Positions 8,227 through 17,424 of a stretch of 45,541 nucleotides of DNA are shown piece after piece. A program made the translations under genes and the position numbers. A model generated the notes under the pieces. The model worked only from the letters and a program-made list of their open reading frames with translations, had not been told where the DNA came from and did not search any database. Numbering within the stretch: position 1 is the stretch's first letter; each line of letters starts with the position of its first letter. Origin of the DNA: Bacteroidetes bacterium ADurb.Bin008 (lineage in GTDB: Bacteria; Bacteroidota; Bacteroidia; Bacteroidales; Tenuifilaceae); NCBI GenBank assembly GCA_002071445.1, contig MWFE01000051.1, forward strand, positions 1 to 45,541, given 5' to 3'.

Positions 8227-10935
8227 ATGGAAAACTCTATCAAAATTACCATTGACGGGCAGGTTTTTGAAACGTCGCCGGGTAAAACGGTTCTGGATGT
8301 GGCCAGGGAGAACAATATTTATATCCCAACGCTCTGTTACCATCCCCGAACCGGAAAAGCCGGAAAGTGTCGTGCTTGCCTTGTCGAAGTGGAGGGACTT
8401 AGAGGGCTTAAGGAGAGTTGTGCCCTGGATGCACGTGATGGAATGGTGGTTAAAACCAATACCGAACAGATTATTCAGGTTCGGAAAATGATTGTGGAAC
8501 TATACCTTTCCAACGGTGAGCACAACTGCATTGCCTGTGAGCAGAATGGCCATTGCGAATTGCAGGATATGGCATACCATCTGGGTATAGAACGCCCTTC
8601 GTTCCTTATGGATTATCAGCATGTGCCGCTTGACGAGTCATCGGCAGGTATTATAAGGGACAACAATAAGTGTATCGAGTGCGGGAGGTGTATTACAGCA
8701 TGTAACAACAACGTGATGCACGAAGTGCTCGACTTTGGATGGCGTTCGGGCCACACCAAGGTGATTTGCGACAACGACTTGCCCATGGGCCAATCGTCGT
8801 GCGTTCAGTGTGGCGAATGCGTTCAGGTGTGCCCCGTGGGCGCCCTTACATTTAAGAATGCCAAGGGCAAAGGGCCATTCTGGGAACTGGAAAAGAAAAA
8901 AACTATCTGTACCTATTGCGGTGTTGGGTGCTCCATCGACATGTACGTTAAGGACGACAAATGGGTGTACTCCATGGGCACAGAAGACAATTGGGAGAAT
9001 CAAACCAACAAGGGAATGCTCTGCGTGAAGGGACGCTTTGGTTTTGATTTCCTGAATCGCGAGGACCGGTTGAATACACCTTTAATCAGAAAGAATGGCA
9101 AGCTGGAGCCTGCCACTTGGGATGAGGCGCTGGACTTGGTGGCTACCAAATTGAATGAGACAAAAGCCAAGTATGGCCCGGGGGCCATAGGGTTCTTCTC
9201 TTCGGCCAGGACAACCAATGAGGAAAATTATGCATTAATGCGTTTAGCAAGGGGGGTGGTCTTTACCAATAATATCGACCACTGCGCCCGGCTCTGACAT
9301 AGCTCTACGGTTGCGGGACTGGCAGCCACGTTAGGTTCAGGTGCTATGACCAATAGCATGCAGGAGACCGATAAAGCGGATGTAATCCTGGTTACAGGAA
9401 CAAATACTACATGGAATCACCCAGTGTTTGGCGGAATGATTAAGAAATCGGTTAAGCAGAAGGGTGTGAAGCTCATCGTTGTTGACCCACGTGATATCGA
9501 CCTGGCCAAGATTGCCGACATTCACCTGAGGCATAATCCGGGTACGGACACGGCCTGGTTGATGGGACTTCAGCATATAATCGTCAGGGAAAACTGGCAC
9601 AATAAGGAGTTTATTGAGGAGAGAGTGGAAGGATGGGATGAGTACGCCAAGAGCTTGGAGTTCTACACTCCCGAGAAGGTGGAAGAGATAACCGGAATAC
9701 CCAAGGATATGCTCTATAAGGCAGCCAAACTGTATGCCACATCGGGGAGAGGGGCATTGTACTATGCCATGGGAATTACCCAGCATACCAAGGGGGTTGA
9801 TAACGTTAAGGCGTGCGCTTTCCTTCAGATGATACTGGGTAACTACGGCCTTGAGGGAACAGGAGTGAATCCCCTGAGGGGACAGAATAACGTGCAGGGA
9901 GCATGCGATATGGGCGCACTTCCCAATGGGTTCTCAGGTTATCAACCGGTTACGGTTGAGGACAACCGTAAGAAGTTTGCCGAAGCCTGGGGAATTAACT
10001 ATGAGGATATGGACGACAAGGTGGGCGAAACGGTTACCACCATGGTCAATAAGGCGGGCGATACCATCAAGGCTCTTTACATCATGGGTGAAAACCCAAT
10101 GGTATCAGACCCCAATCTGCACCATGCCAAGGAGCAGTTCGAGAAGCTCGATTTTATGGTAGTGCAGGATATTTTCCTCACCGAAACGGCCGAACTGGCC
10201 GATGTGGTGTTGCCGGCCTGTGCCTTTGCCGAGAAAACGGGAACTTTCTCCAACACCGAACGTCGTGTTCAGCTGGCTCGGAAAGCCATCAACGGTCCCA
10301 AGGGGGCAAAGCAGGATTACGAAATTATCGCAGAGATTGCCACCCGGATGGGAGCAGTTAACTTCCCCAATACTCCTGAAGCGCTTTTTGAGGAGATGAG
10401 ACAACTCACCCCGTCGTATAAGGGAATGACCTATGAAAGGCTGGAGAATAATCCTGGGTTGAGATGGCCATGCCCCACTGAGGACCATCCCGGTACTCCC
10501 ATTCTACACGTTGGGAAATTCTCTCGTGGTAAAGGGCTTCTCACGGCGTTGGAGTACCGTCCACCGCAGGAGATGATTGATAAGGATTATCCCATATGGT
10601 TAACCACAGGACGTTTATTGCAGCACTATCATACCGGGTCGATGACCCGAAGGTCGAAGGTGCTCAACAAGATAGTGCCCTATGGAAGGGTTGAAATCAA
10701 TCCGGGGGATGCCAAACGCCTGGGAGTGAAGAATGGGGAAAAAGTGAAGGTTACTTCCCGTAGGGGAACCATTGATATTGAAGCACAGGTGACCACCAGA
10801 GTACAGGAGGGCGTGGTATTCATTCCGTTCCATTTCATTGAATCGGGAGCGAACTTCCTGACGAATGATGCTTTAGATCCTGTGGCTAAAATTCCCGAAT
10901 ACAAGGTGTGTGCGGTGAAGGTGGAGAAAGTATAA
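8227..10935 (+). CDS. fdhA: Selenocysteine-containing formate dehydrogenase catalytic subunit (TGA at 9295-9297 read as Sec)
   Basis: 902 residues if the in-frame TGA (codon 357) is read as Sec; the frame continues uninterrupted to 10935. N-terminal NuoG-like part: [2Fe-2S] ligands C37, C48, C51, C65; a His/Cys cluster H99, C101, C104, C110; then two ferredoxin-type clusters (CIECGRCITAC and CVQCGECVQVC). The molybdopterin oxidoreductase part begins with the [4Fe-4S] motif CTYCGVGC plus a later Cys in GMLCVKGR. The Sec context DHCARL-U-HSSTVAGLAATLG matches the active site of Sec-type formate dehydrogenases, where Sec ligates Mo/W and the next His is catalytic. Without a membrane segment or Tat signal it should be cytoplasmic and pass electrons to the NuoE-NuoF fusion 39 bp downstream. 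A gene finder would split it at 9297/9346. Confidence 0.95.
9295..9330 (+). promoter_or_regulatory. UGA(Sec) codon and bacterial SECIS hairpin
   Basis: The TGA at 9295-9297 is followed after 11 bases by a hairpin: stem 9309-9314 (GGTTGC) with 9322-9327 (GCAGCC), six pairs including one G-U, and a 7-base loop GGGACTG. The distance and GG-containing apical loop match the minimal SECIS of E. coli fdhF, which begins with the same GGTTGC. The hairpin lies within coding sequence, as expected in bacteria. Confidence 0.85.
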
Positions 10936-10974
10936 TCCTGTAGCTGTTGTAAAAAAACTGAAAAACATTGACAC

Positions 10975-12708
10975 ATGACCGAAGAACTTAAGAGTAAGAT
11001 TCAGCAAATAATGGCCCGGTACCCCAAGAAGGAATCGGCCCTGATGCCGGCTTTAACGCTTGTACAGAAAGCCAATGGCAATAATCTCACGCCGGAACAT
11101 GTAGTTGAGGTTGCCGAGGTTATCGGAGTATCCAAGTCGAGGGCCTATGGTGTGGCAACCTACTACACAATGTTTAATGTGGATAAAAAGGTCGGCAAAT
11201 ACCATCTTCAGGTTGATACCAATATCCCCGCTACCCTGATGGGGGCACGTGAAATATTTGATTACCTGAGCGAAAAGTTGCAAATCAAGCATGGCGAAAC
11301 CACCCCCGATGGGCTGTTTACCTTATCAAAGGTAGAATGTTTGGCATCGTGCGGAACATGTCCGGTTGTTCAGGTAAACGATGTTTACTATGAGCTGATG
11401 ACCAAGGAAAAGGTGGACATGCTCATCGATTCTCTACGAAAGGGTGTAATGCCTGACCTGCCTGTGGAGTACAACTGGGCAACCCAATGTAACGTACTCC
11501 TGCGTAATAGGGGCGTGGAGAATGCCAAGTCCATTGAGGTATATAAGAAAAACGGGGGTTACAAAACTCTTGCCAAGGCTTTGAAGATGAATCCTGTGGA
11601 TATAGTCAACGAGGTGCGAAACTCGCAGCTGAGGGGTAGGGGTGGAGCAGGATTCCCCACAGGGGTTAAGTGGGGCTTTGTACCCAAGAATACCGATAAG
11701 CCCATTTACCTGATTTGCAATGCCGACGAGGGGGAGCCGGGTACTTTCAAGGACAGGCAAATACTGGCCTATGATCCACATCTGCTCATCGAAGGCATGG
11801 CCATTGCATCCCATGCCTTGGGATGCAAAACTGCGTTTATCTACATCAGGGGAGAGTTTGCATGGATTGCACGAATATTAGAGAAAGCCATTGACGAGGC
11901 CAAAAGTGATGGGCAACTCAACCATATGCAGGACATCATTGTCCACCAGGGAGCCGGCTCGTACGTTTGCGGCGAGGAGACAGCCCTTATTGAATCCATT
12001 GAGGGAAAACGCGGACTACCCCGCATGAAACCACCCTTCCCTGCAGTATCGGGGCTGTACGGCTGCCCCACCATTGTTAATAACGTTGAAACCCTTGCCA
12101 GCATTCCCTACATCGTTGAGAATGGTGCTGAGGCGTTCAAAAAATGGGGATCCGAAGCCGGATACGGCTTTAAACTGTTCGGCGTGTCGGGGGCAGTAAA
12201 CAAACCCGGCGTATATGAATGCCCCATGGGCATCTCGTTTGATGAGTTGATAGAGCTTGCCGGCGGCATCAAAGGGAACATGATTGGTGTTATCATTGGT
12301 GGACTTTCGGTGCCTATTCTCACAGCCGAGGAGTTAAAGCAGGGCCTTGGCCTGAAAATGGACTACGAATCTGCCATACAGTACGGAACAAGTTTGGGTT
12401 CCGGCGGTGTGATGGTCATCAGCGATGAGTTCAGCATTCCCGAGATTGCTGCACGCACTATTCAGTTTTACAACCATGAATCTTGCGGACAATGCACGCC
12501 CTGTCGCATGGGATCTGATATGCTGGTTCAGCTGCTCAACAAGATTGTTGAGGGTAAAGGGGAGAAAGGCGACATTGACAAGGTGGTGTGGTTCTGCGAT
12601 AATATCAAAGGGAACACCCTTTGTCCCACTGGCGAAGCTTACGCATCGCCCATTAAAGCTATGATAAATAAGTATAGAAATGAGTTTGAGAAGCTCATAA
12701 TTGTTTAA
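10975..12708 (+). CDS. NuoE-NuoF fusion, NADH-binding (diaphorase) subunit of the formate dehydrogenase
   Basis: 577 residues. Residues 1-155 are a NuoE-like thioredoxin-fold domain; from about 180 a NuoF-like domain carries the NADH/FMN motifs GRGGAGFPTG and NADEGEPGTFKDR, then a [4Fe-4S] site with C504, C507, C510 (SCGQCTPC) and C550 (TLCPTG). It should reduce NAD+ (or oxidise NADH) in exchange with FdhA. The NuoE domain keeps the second half of its [2Fe-2S] motif (C122, C126), but the first two ligand positions read D81 and A86 (VDTNIPATLMG where the family has VCTNxPC), so the usual cluster probably cannot form. There is no C-terminal ferredoxin domain as in HydB. It lies between fdhA (39 bp) and the transporter (24 bp). 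Confidence 0.95.
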   Translation: MTEELKSKIQQIMARYPKKESALMPALTLVQKANGNNLTPEHVVEVAEVIGVSKSRAYGVATYYTMFNVDKKVGKYHLQVDTNIPATLMGAREIFDYLSEKLQIKHGETTPDGLFTLSKVECLASCGTCPVVQVNDVYYELMTKEKVDMLIDSLRKGVMPDLPVEYNWATQCNVLLRNRGVENAKSIEVYKKNGGYKTLAKALKMNPVDIVNEVRNSQLRGRGGAGFPTGVKWGFVPKNTDKPIYLICNADEGEPGTFKDRQILAYDPHLLIEGMAIASHALGCKTAFIYIRGEFAWIARILEKAIDEAKSDGQLNHMQDIIVHQGAGSYVCGEETALIESIEGKRGLPRMKPPFPAVSGLYGCPTIVNNVETLASIPYIVENGAEAFKKWGSEAGYGFKLFGVSGAVNKPGVYECPMGISFDELIELAGGIKGNMIGVIIGGLSVPILTAEELKQGLGLKMDYESAIQYGTSLGSGGVMVISDEFSIPEIAARTIQFYNHESCGQCTPCRMGSDMLVQLLNKIVEGKGEKGDIDKVVWFCDNIKGNTLCPTGEAYASPIKAMINKYRNEFEKLIIV

Positions 12709-12732
12709 ATTAACCCTAAAATCACAAACAAC

Positions 12733-14007
12733 ATGGAATCAAAAAAACACAATCGATGGCTAATAGCCATTATGGGTACCGTATTACAATTGTCTTTGGG
12801 TACAGTTTACACCTGGAGTTTTTTCCAAAAGCCTATTATGGCAGCATATGGATGGAACAATGTGCAGGTAATGTGGATATTCAGCATTGCCATCTGCTTC
12901 CTGGGATTGTCGGCTGCAGTAGGTGGTATGATTTTACCCAAATATGGACCCAAAAAACTGGCTACCACCGGAGCGTTGCTATACGGTATAGGCTACCTGA
13001 TCAGTGCTTATGCCATGACCATTAGCAACCTGCCCCTTTTCTACATCGGGTTTGGCGTGATTGGCGGTATTGGCCTTGGACTTGGCTATGTTACCCCGGT
13101 TGCAACAGCATCAAAATGGTTTCCCGATAAGAAAGGATTCATTACGGGTATGGTGGTCATGGGATTCGGATTGGGCGCCCTATTAATGTCAAAAGTCATT
13201 GCTCCCATTCTGATGAACATAACCGATGGTAATATTGTAAAGGTTTTCCTATATGCCGGCTTTGTACTATTAGCCATTGGTGTTCCAGCAGGGTTAATCA
13301 TGAAGAATCCCCCGGCAGGCTATGTCCCTGAAGGTTATACTCCTCCCGTGAAGAGCGCTGCCAGCCAAGGACATGAGGATAGCCTTACAGTTAGCAAGTG
13401 TATCCTTTCCGGTAAGTTCTGGGGAATGTGGATCATTTTCTTCATGAACATTGCTGCAGGCATCATGTTTATTGGCTTGCAGTCGCCCATGCTTCAGGAT
13501 CTTTTGAAAATTAAAAACGCATCTATGAGCCCCGAGGCTTTGGCTGCTGCCGGAGCAACCCTCATTGGAATCAGCTCGTTGTTCAACGGAGTGGGACGTT
13601 TCTTCTGGGGAGGCCTCTCTGACAAGATTGGCAGAATCCAGGCATTCCGCCTCATCCTTGGTTCTCAGGTACTTGTGTTTATAGCCATGATTTATACCGG
13701 AAGCCCCTGGCTTTTCGGCATACTGGTTTGCTACGTGCTGCTTTGCTACGGAGGAGGATTCGGTACCATGCCATCGTTCGTGCTCGATATTTTCCATGCC
13801 AAGCTCATGCCCGTGGTTTATGGAACCATCCTTACCGCATGGTCAATGGCAGGAATTGTAGGCCCACAGATTGCAGCTTACATTAAAGATCACTATGCTG
13901 AAACAGCAGCTACAAAAACGTTCTTTGCAGGTGCCATAATGCTTGCCATAGGCTTGCTGGTATCAATGACGTTGAGCAACAAGTCAATTACGCACGGTAA
14001 AGAGTAG
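12733..14007 (+). CDS. OFA-family major facilitator transporter (formate/oxalate antiporter type)
   Basis: 424 residues with about 12 hydrophobic membrane segments and the MFS layout. It begins with the OFA-typical RWLIAIMGTVLQLSLGTVY and WSFFQKP, and has the GxGLGxGY motif (GGIGLGLGYVTPVATASKWF) in the fourth to fifth helices and the loop motif GGLSDKIGR after about residue 290. OFA members include oxalate:formate antiporters, but many are of unknown substrate, so formate is inferred from its place 24 bp after the diaphorase gene in the same operon. A bidirectional terminator follows 24 bp after its stop. Inner membrane. Confidence 0.9.
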   Translation: MESKKHNRWLIAIMGTVLQLSLGTVYTWSFFQKPIMAAYGWNNVQVMWIFSIAICFLGLSAAVGGMILPKYGPKKLATTGALLYGIGYLISAYAMTISNLPLFYIGFGVIGGIGLGLGYVTPVATASKWFPDKKGFITGMVVMGFGLGALLMSKVIAPILMNITDGNIVKVFLYAGFVLLAIGVPAGLIMKNPPAGYVPEGYTPPVKSAASQGHEDSLTVSKCILSGKFWGMWIIFFMNIAAGIMFIGLQSPMLQDLLKIKNASMSPEALAAAGATLIGISSLFNGVGRFFWGGLSDKIGRIQAFRLILGSQVLVFIAMIYTGSPWLFGILVCYVLLCYGGGFGTMPSFVLDIFHAKLMPVVYGTILTAWSMAGIVGPQIAAYIKDHYAETAATKTFFAGAIMLAIGLLVSMTLSNKSITHGKE

Positions 14008-14030
14008 TATTGAGTTTCCCAATTATTATC

Positions 14031-14079
14031 ACCAAAAAAGCGCAAATACCTTTTCGAAAAAGGTATTTGCCTTTTTGGT
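14031..14079. terminator. Strong bidirectional terminator ending the fdh operon
   Basis: A 13-bp stem (14042-14054 with 14058-14070) and a 3-base loop, flanked by an A-run on the left and a T-run on the right that themselves pair (ACCAAAAA...TTTTTGGT). It stands between the transporter and mobBA. Confidence 0.9.
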
Positions 14080-14173
14080 TATATTGGCGCAACCGGATGA
14101 ACATAGCTAACCCTTAAATTGTTACATACCATCAGGAAGTAAGGCGCATCATAGCGGAGTAGGAGAAGAAGAA

Positions 14174-15328
14174 ATGGTAAGTAAACCTAACTATTTAATC
14201 ATAGGGTCCACAGGGCGAAACACCGGGAAGACCGAGTTTGCCTGTCGCCTGATTGAAAAATACTCCAAAACTTACCCGGTGGTTGGCGTAAAGGTTGTTT
14301 CCATTGATCCTGACGAGGGAAACTGTCCCAGGGGTGGCAAGGGTTGCGGGGTATGCACTTCGCTCAAAGGGAATTTTGAAATATTTGAAGAAAAAGAGAT
14401 TGATCCCACCAAGGATACGTCGCGTATGCTGTTGGCTGGAGCCGAAAAAGTGTACTTCCTTAAGGTGGACAAGCATAGGTTGAAAGAGGGCCTTGAGGCA
14501 TTGATGTCCATCCTACCCACTGAAGCTATGGTTCTGTTGGAATCCAACTCCATTCGCAAGGTTATTGAGCCGGGACTTTTTCTTGTCATTAAGAATCTTA
14601 AGGATAAACGAGTGAAGGATAGTTGTGCTGAAGTGATCGAATATGCCGATAAGATTATCGAATTCGATAACATGAGCTGGAATTTTAGCCCCTCTGACGT
14701 TCATATAAAGAATAACACCTGGATTACTTGCGAAAATGCAACTGCAATAGTCCTTGCCGGAGGCAAAAGTTCGCGGATGGGCGAAGATAAAAGCATGCTC
14801 AGCATTAATGGCATTCCTTTGATTCAGCACATTATCAATCAGTTGGAGGGTCATTTTAGCGAGGTTATCATTGGTGCCAACGATGTGGATAGGTATGCTT
14901 TCTTAGGCAAACGGGTAATACCTGACATTGAACAGGGCAAGGGCCCGCTTATGGGTATTTACTCATGCCTTAGGGCTTCCAATACCGACCTCAATTTTAT
15001 CACCGCCTGCGATATTCCCGAGATGAATATCAGGATGATAAAAAGAATGCTCAATTTATCGGTTGCATATGATATCGTCATGCCTTGCAAAGGTGACGCT
15101 AAACACGAACCTCTGTTTGCCGTGTATCAAAAGAGTATCATTCCTATGGCAGAGAAAATTTTACACACAAATAAAAGAAGGATAGTGGAGCTAATGGATT
15201 TGGCCCGTGTAAAACTGGTGGAATTTGATGGAAATGGCTGGTATCAAAACCTTAACCTGATGGAGGAGTACATTTTCTATGTTAACAAGGAAAAGGAACG
15301 CAAATGTTACAGGGAATTGTTGGAGTGA
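14174..15328 (+). CDS. MobB-MobA fusion, molybdenum cofactor guanylylation
   Basis: 384 residues with two domains. The N-terminal half (1-180) is a MobB-like P-loop protein (GSTGRNTGKT at 11-20) with an unusual Cys-rich patch, C51, C58 and C61. The C-terminal half (from about 188) is MobA, the GTP:molybdopterin guanylyltransferase, with VLAGGKSSRMGEDKSML and the downstream ACDIPEM metal motif. It converts Mo-molybdopterin to the bis-guanine dinucleotide form that formate dehydrogenases need, which explains its place after the fdh operon. A purine-rich leader (GGAGTAGGAGAAG) before the ATG gives a fair ribosome binding site. It lies past the terminator, so it may have its own promoter. Confidence 0.92.
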   Translation: MVSKPNYLIIGSTGRNTGKTEFACRLIEKYSKTYPVVGVKVVSIDPDEGNCPRGGKGCGVCTSLKGNFEIFEEKEIDPTKDTSRMLLAGAEKVYFLKVDKHRLKEGLEALMSILPTEAMVLLESNSIRKVIEPGLFLVIKNLKDKRVKDSCAEVIEYADKIIEFDNMSWNFSPSDVHIKNNTWITCENATAIVLAGGKSSRMGEDKSMLSINGIPLIQHIINQLEGHFSEVIIGANDVDRYAFLGKRVIPDIEQGKGPLMGIYSCLRASNTDLNFITACDIPEMNIRMIKRMLNLSVAYDIVMPCKGDAKHEPLFAVYQKSIIPMAEKILHTNKRRIVELMDLARVKLVEFDGNGWYQNLNLMEEYIFYVNKEKERKCYRELLE

Positions 15329-15465
15329 TTATTTTGATACTCAGGACGTTAATATGATTTACACGGCCATTCATACTTTTGAAATTTAATTGAATGGCAT
15401 TACAAAATGACCTAATTAAAACTGTTATTAACAACCATTGTAGTAATAATTAAAAACCAAAAGCT

Positions 15466-16641
15466 ATGTTAAACAAGAATGTTTTCATTTTAACTCTTTG
15501 CGCTTTTTTCATTGCTCAACCCCTGTTGGCTCAGGAGAAAGAGGATAGCGGTAAGGAAAAGAATCAGAAACTTGAAATTAAGCCCTATGGATTTATAAAA
15601 GGCGATATGGTTTACGCCACTGCCGGGGTAAAATCGTTTGCCTTTGACGGTAGTTTGGGTGCCCCACAGCAGGCAACCGGCGTAGAAGGGAGTGCCATGG
15701 GATTCACTGCCCAGCATACACGGCTTGGGTTAAAAGGTAGTGTTGGCGAAAAGGTTAAGGTTGGCGGAGTGGTGGAGATAGATTTTTTCACCAACTCATT
15801 TATTACCAATGCCAATCCTCGCCTACGATTGGGCTATGCTTCCATTACGCATGGTGGTTTTGAGGTGCGCATGGGTCAGCAGTGGGACCTGTTTTCCCCT
15901 CTGAATCCCAATACCAACAACACCAACGGAAATCTATGGTTTGCAGGCAATAAGGGATTCCGCAGGGCGCAAATGCTGTTCATGTACACACTGGCCAACG
16001 AAACTTTTGCACCTACGGTGCAGTTGTCGTTTGGTGAGACCACTCCCGATGGTACTTTTCCTGGAAAGGATAACCTTTCCGGAATGCCCATGACTCAGGC
16101 CAGGCTTTCGGGCTTGTATGACAAGAAGTATTCTTTTGGCGTTTCGTTTGTCTATGGCAAGCATTTGGAAAAGGGAACTACGTTACTTCAAGATTATAAT
16201 TTTAAATTCGTTACCTCGGGTATTGGCGTTGATGTTACCCTACCCCTGCATAAATACTTTTCGCTTGCCGGTGAGTTTAATACGGGTACCAATTTGAATA
16301 ATGCCATGCTTTTCAGCATTGCCGGAAATCATTCCTTCACTGTTGGTGCCAGTGAAATTAATCTATACGACACAAAAAGTATGGGATTTTGGGTGAATGC
16401 CACATCTAATGTAACCGATTGGTTTACAGCTGTTCTTGGTTATGGTTCGGACCAGAATAAAACCCCCGACCTTGCAACCGGAGCTCTCAAGTCCAACACC
16501 TTGATATACGCCCACCTAATTTTCCCCATTAAGCACGGATTTGCCGCTGCAGTAGAATGGCAAAATATTAAAACCACAGTGGTTGATGGAGATGACCGTA
16601 AAGCCAATGTTTTGGGAGTATCGGCCAAGGTGACTTTCTAA
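15466..16641 (+). CDS. Outer-membrane beta-barrel porin, DcaP-like
   Basis: 391 residues. A signal peptide of about 22 residues (MLNKNVFILTLCAFFIAQPL, cleavage after LLAQ) is followed by a short charged linker, then alternating amphipathic strands ending in a terminal aromatic (ending AKVTF), as in outer-membrane barrels. Segments such as PYGFIKGDMVYATAG and LRLGYASI suggest the DcaP/porin group in Gram-negatives, which take up small organic acids or peptides. Its substrate cannot be read from sequence. It follows mobBA by 137 bp and ends at a strong terminator, so a link to the formate locus is possible only by position. Confidence 0.75.
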   Translation: MLNKNVFILTLCAFFIAQPLLAQEKEDSGKEKNQKLEIKPYGFIKGDMVYATAGVKSFAFDGSLGAPQQATGVEGSAMGFTAQHTRLGLKGSVGEKVKVGGVVEIDFFTNSFITNANPRLRLGYASITHGGFEVRMGQQWDLFSPLNPNTNNTNGNLWFAGNKGFRRAQMLFMYTLANETFAPTVQLSFGETTPDGTFPGKDNLSGMPMTQARLSGLYDKKYSFGVSFVYGKHLEKGTTLLQDYNFKFVTSGIGVDVTLPLHKYFSLAGEFNTGTNLNNAMLFSIAGNHSFTVGASEINLYDTKSMGFWVNATSNVTDWFTAVLGYGSDQNKTPDLATGALKSNTLIYAHLIFPIKHGFAAAVEWQNIKTTVVDGDDRKANVLGVSAKVTF

Positions 16642-16663
16642 AATAGTAAGGATTAAGTGTTTG

Positions 16664-16691
16664 AAAGGGGATGGTAAGCATCCCCTTTTTT
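16664..16691 (+). terminator. Rho-independent terminator after the porin gene
   Basis: A 10-bp perfect stem (16664-16673 with 16679-16688), a GTAAG loop and a T-run, 22 bp after the porin stop. It overlaps the first ATG of the next reading frame (16671), which is why a later start is preferred for that gene. Confidence 0.92.
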
Positions 16692-16727
16692 ATTACCTTA
16701 GACACCCATAGTAGTAATTTTTTCCCG

Positions 16728-17360
16728 GTGCATACTCTCTGTCCACTCTGTAGTTCTGCCGCGCTGCCCTTTTGTGAGCATAGGGAAATTGTCTATCTCA
16801 AATGCTCCGGATGCCTGTCGGTATTCGTCAACCCTCACGATTTACCGGGGAGGGATAGGGAGCGAAATCGCTATTTAAAGCATATTAATGATGTGAATAG
16901 CGTGGGATACAGAGAGTTTGTTGCTCCACTGGTTGATGTGGTGCTGTCAAGGTTTAATGCCGGTCACTCCGGATTGGACTATGGCTCGGGGCGGCAATCG
17001 GCTGTTTCCCATATGCTTAGCCATAGTGGATACAGTATAGCCATGTACGATCCGTTTTTTCATAACCATCCCCACCTGTTGGAGAAGCAGTACGATTACA
17101 TTGTATGCTGCGAGGTGATGGAGCATTTTCATCATCCGCACCAAGAGTTCCAAAAGCTCAGGTCGATGCTTGAGGATGGCGGGGAACTGATTTGCATGAC
17201 CGAGTTGTTAACCGATGCCATTGATTTCATTGATTGGTACTACAAAAACGATTTTACCCACGTGTTTTTTTACCATCCTAGATCGTTGGAATACATTAGG
17301 ACATGCTTTAATTTCAGTGGTTTGACCATTGGCGGGAGAGTGATACGCTTTTGTGTCTAA
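16728..17360 (+). CDS. Class I SAM-dependent methyltransferase with N-terminal zinc-binding motif
   Basis: About 210 residues from a GTG start at 16728. The frame is open back to an ATG at 16671, but that codon lies in the loop region of the porin terminator. The N-terminus has a likely zinc ribbon (CPLCSS then CSGC), as in methyltransferases acting on RNA or small molecules. The SAM-binding core follows with motif I GLDYGSGRQSAV, then YDYIVCCEVMEHFHHP (post-I/II region) and a GGELICMTELL strand. The substrate is unknown. It converges with ispE, 64 bp apart. Confidence 0.78.
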   Translation: MHTLCPLCSSAALPFCEHREIVYLKCSGCLSVFVNPHDLPGRDRERNRYLKHINDVNSVGYREFVAPLVDVVLSRFNAGHSGLDYGSGRQSAVSHMLSHSGYSIAMYDPFFHNHPHLLEKQYDYIVCCEVMEHFHHPHQEFQKLRSMLEDGGELICMTELLTDAIDFIDWYYKNDFTHVFFYHPRSLEYIRTCFNFSGLTIGGRVIRFCV

Positions 17361-17424
17361 TAGTGGAGAAAAATCAAAGGCAGTTAGAAATTGCAACCGC
17401 TGGATTGCTGCCGAAATAACCGCA

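Noticed and set aside
9297..9346. A frameshifted or nonsense-disrupted fdhA pseudogene
   Set aside because: There is no frameshift: both halves are in one frame, the stop is TGA at the expected Sec position with a SECIS hairpin, and the matching decoding genes lie directly upstream.
16671..16727. The upstream ATG start of the methyltransferase
   Set aside because: It falls inside the stem-loop of the porin terminator and adds residues without family similarity; the GTG at 16728 leads straight into the zinc motif.
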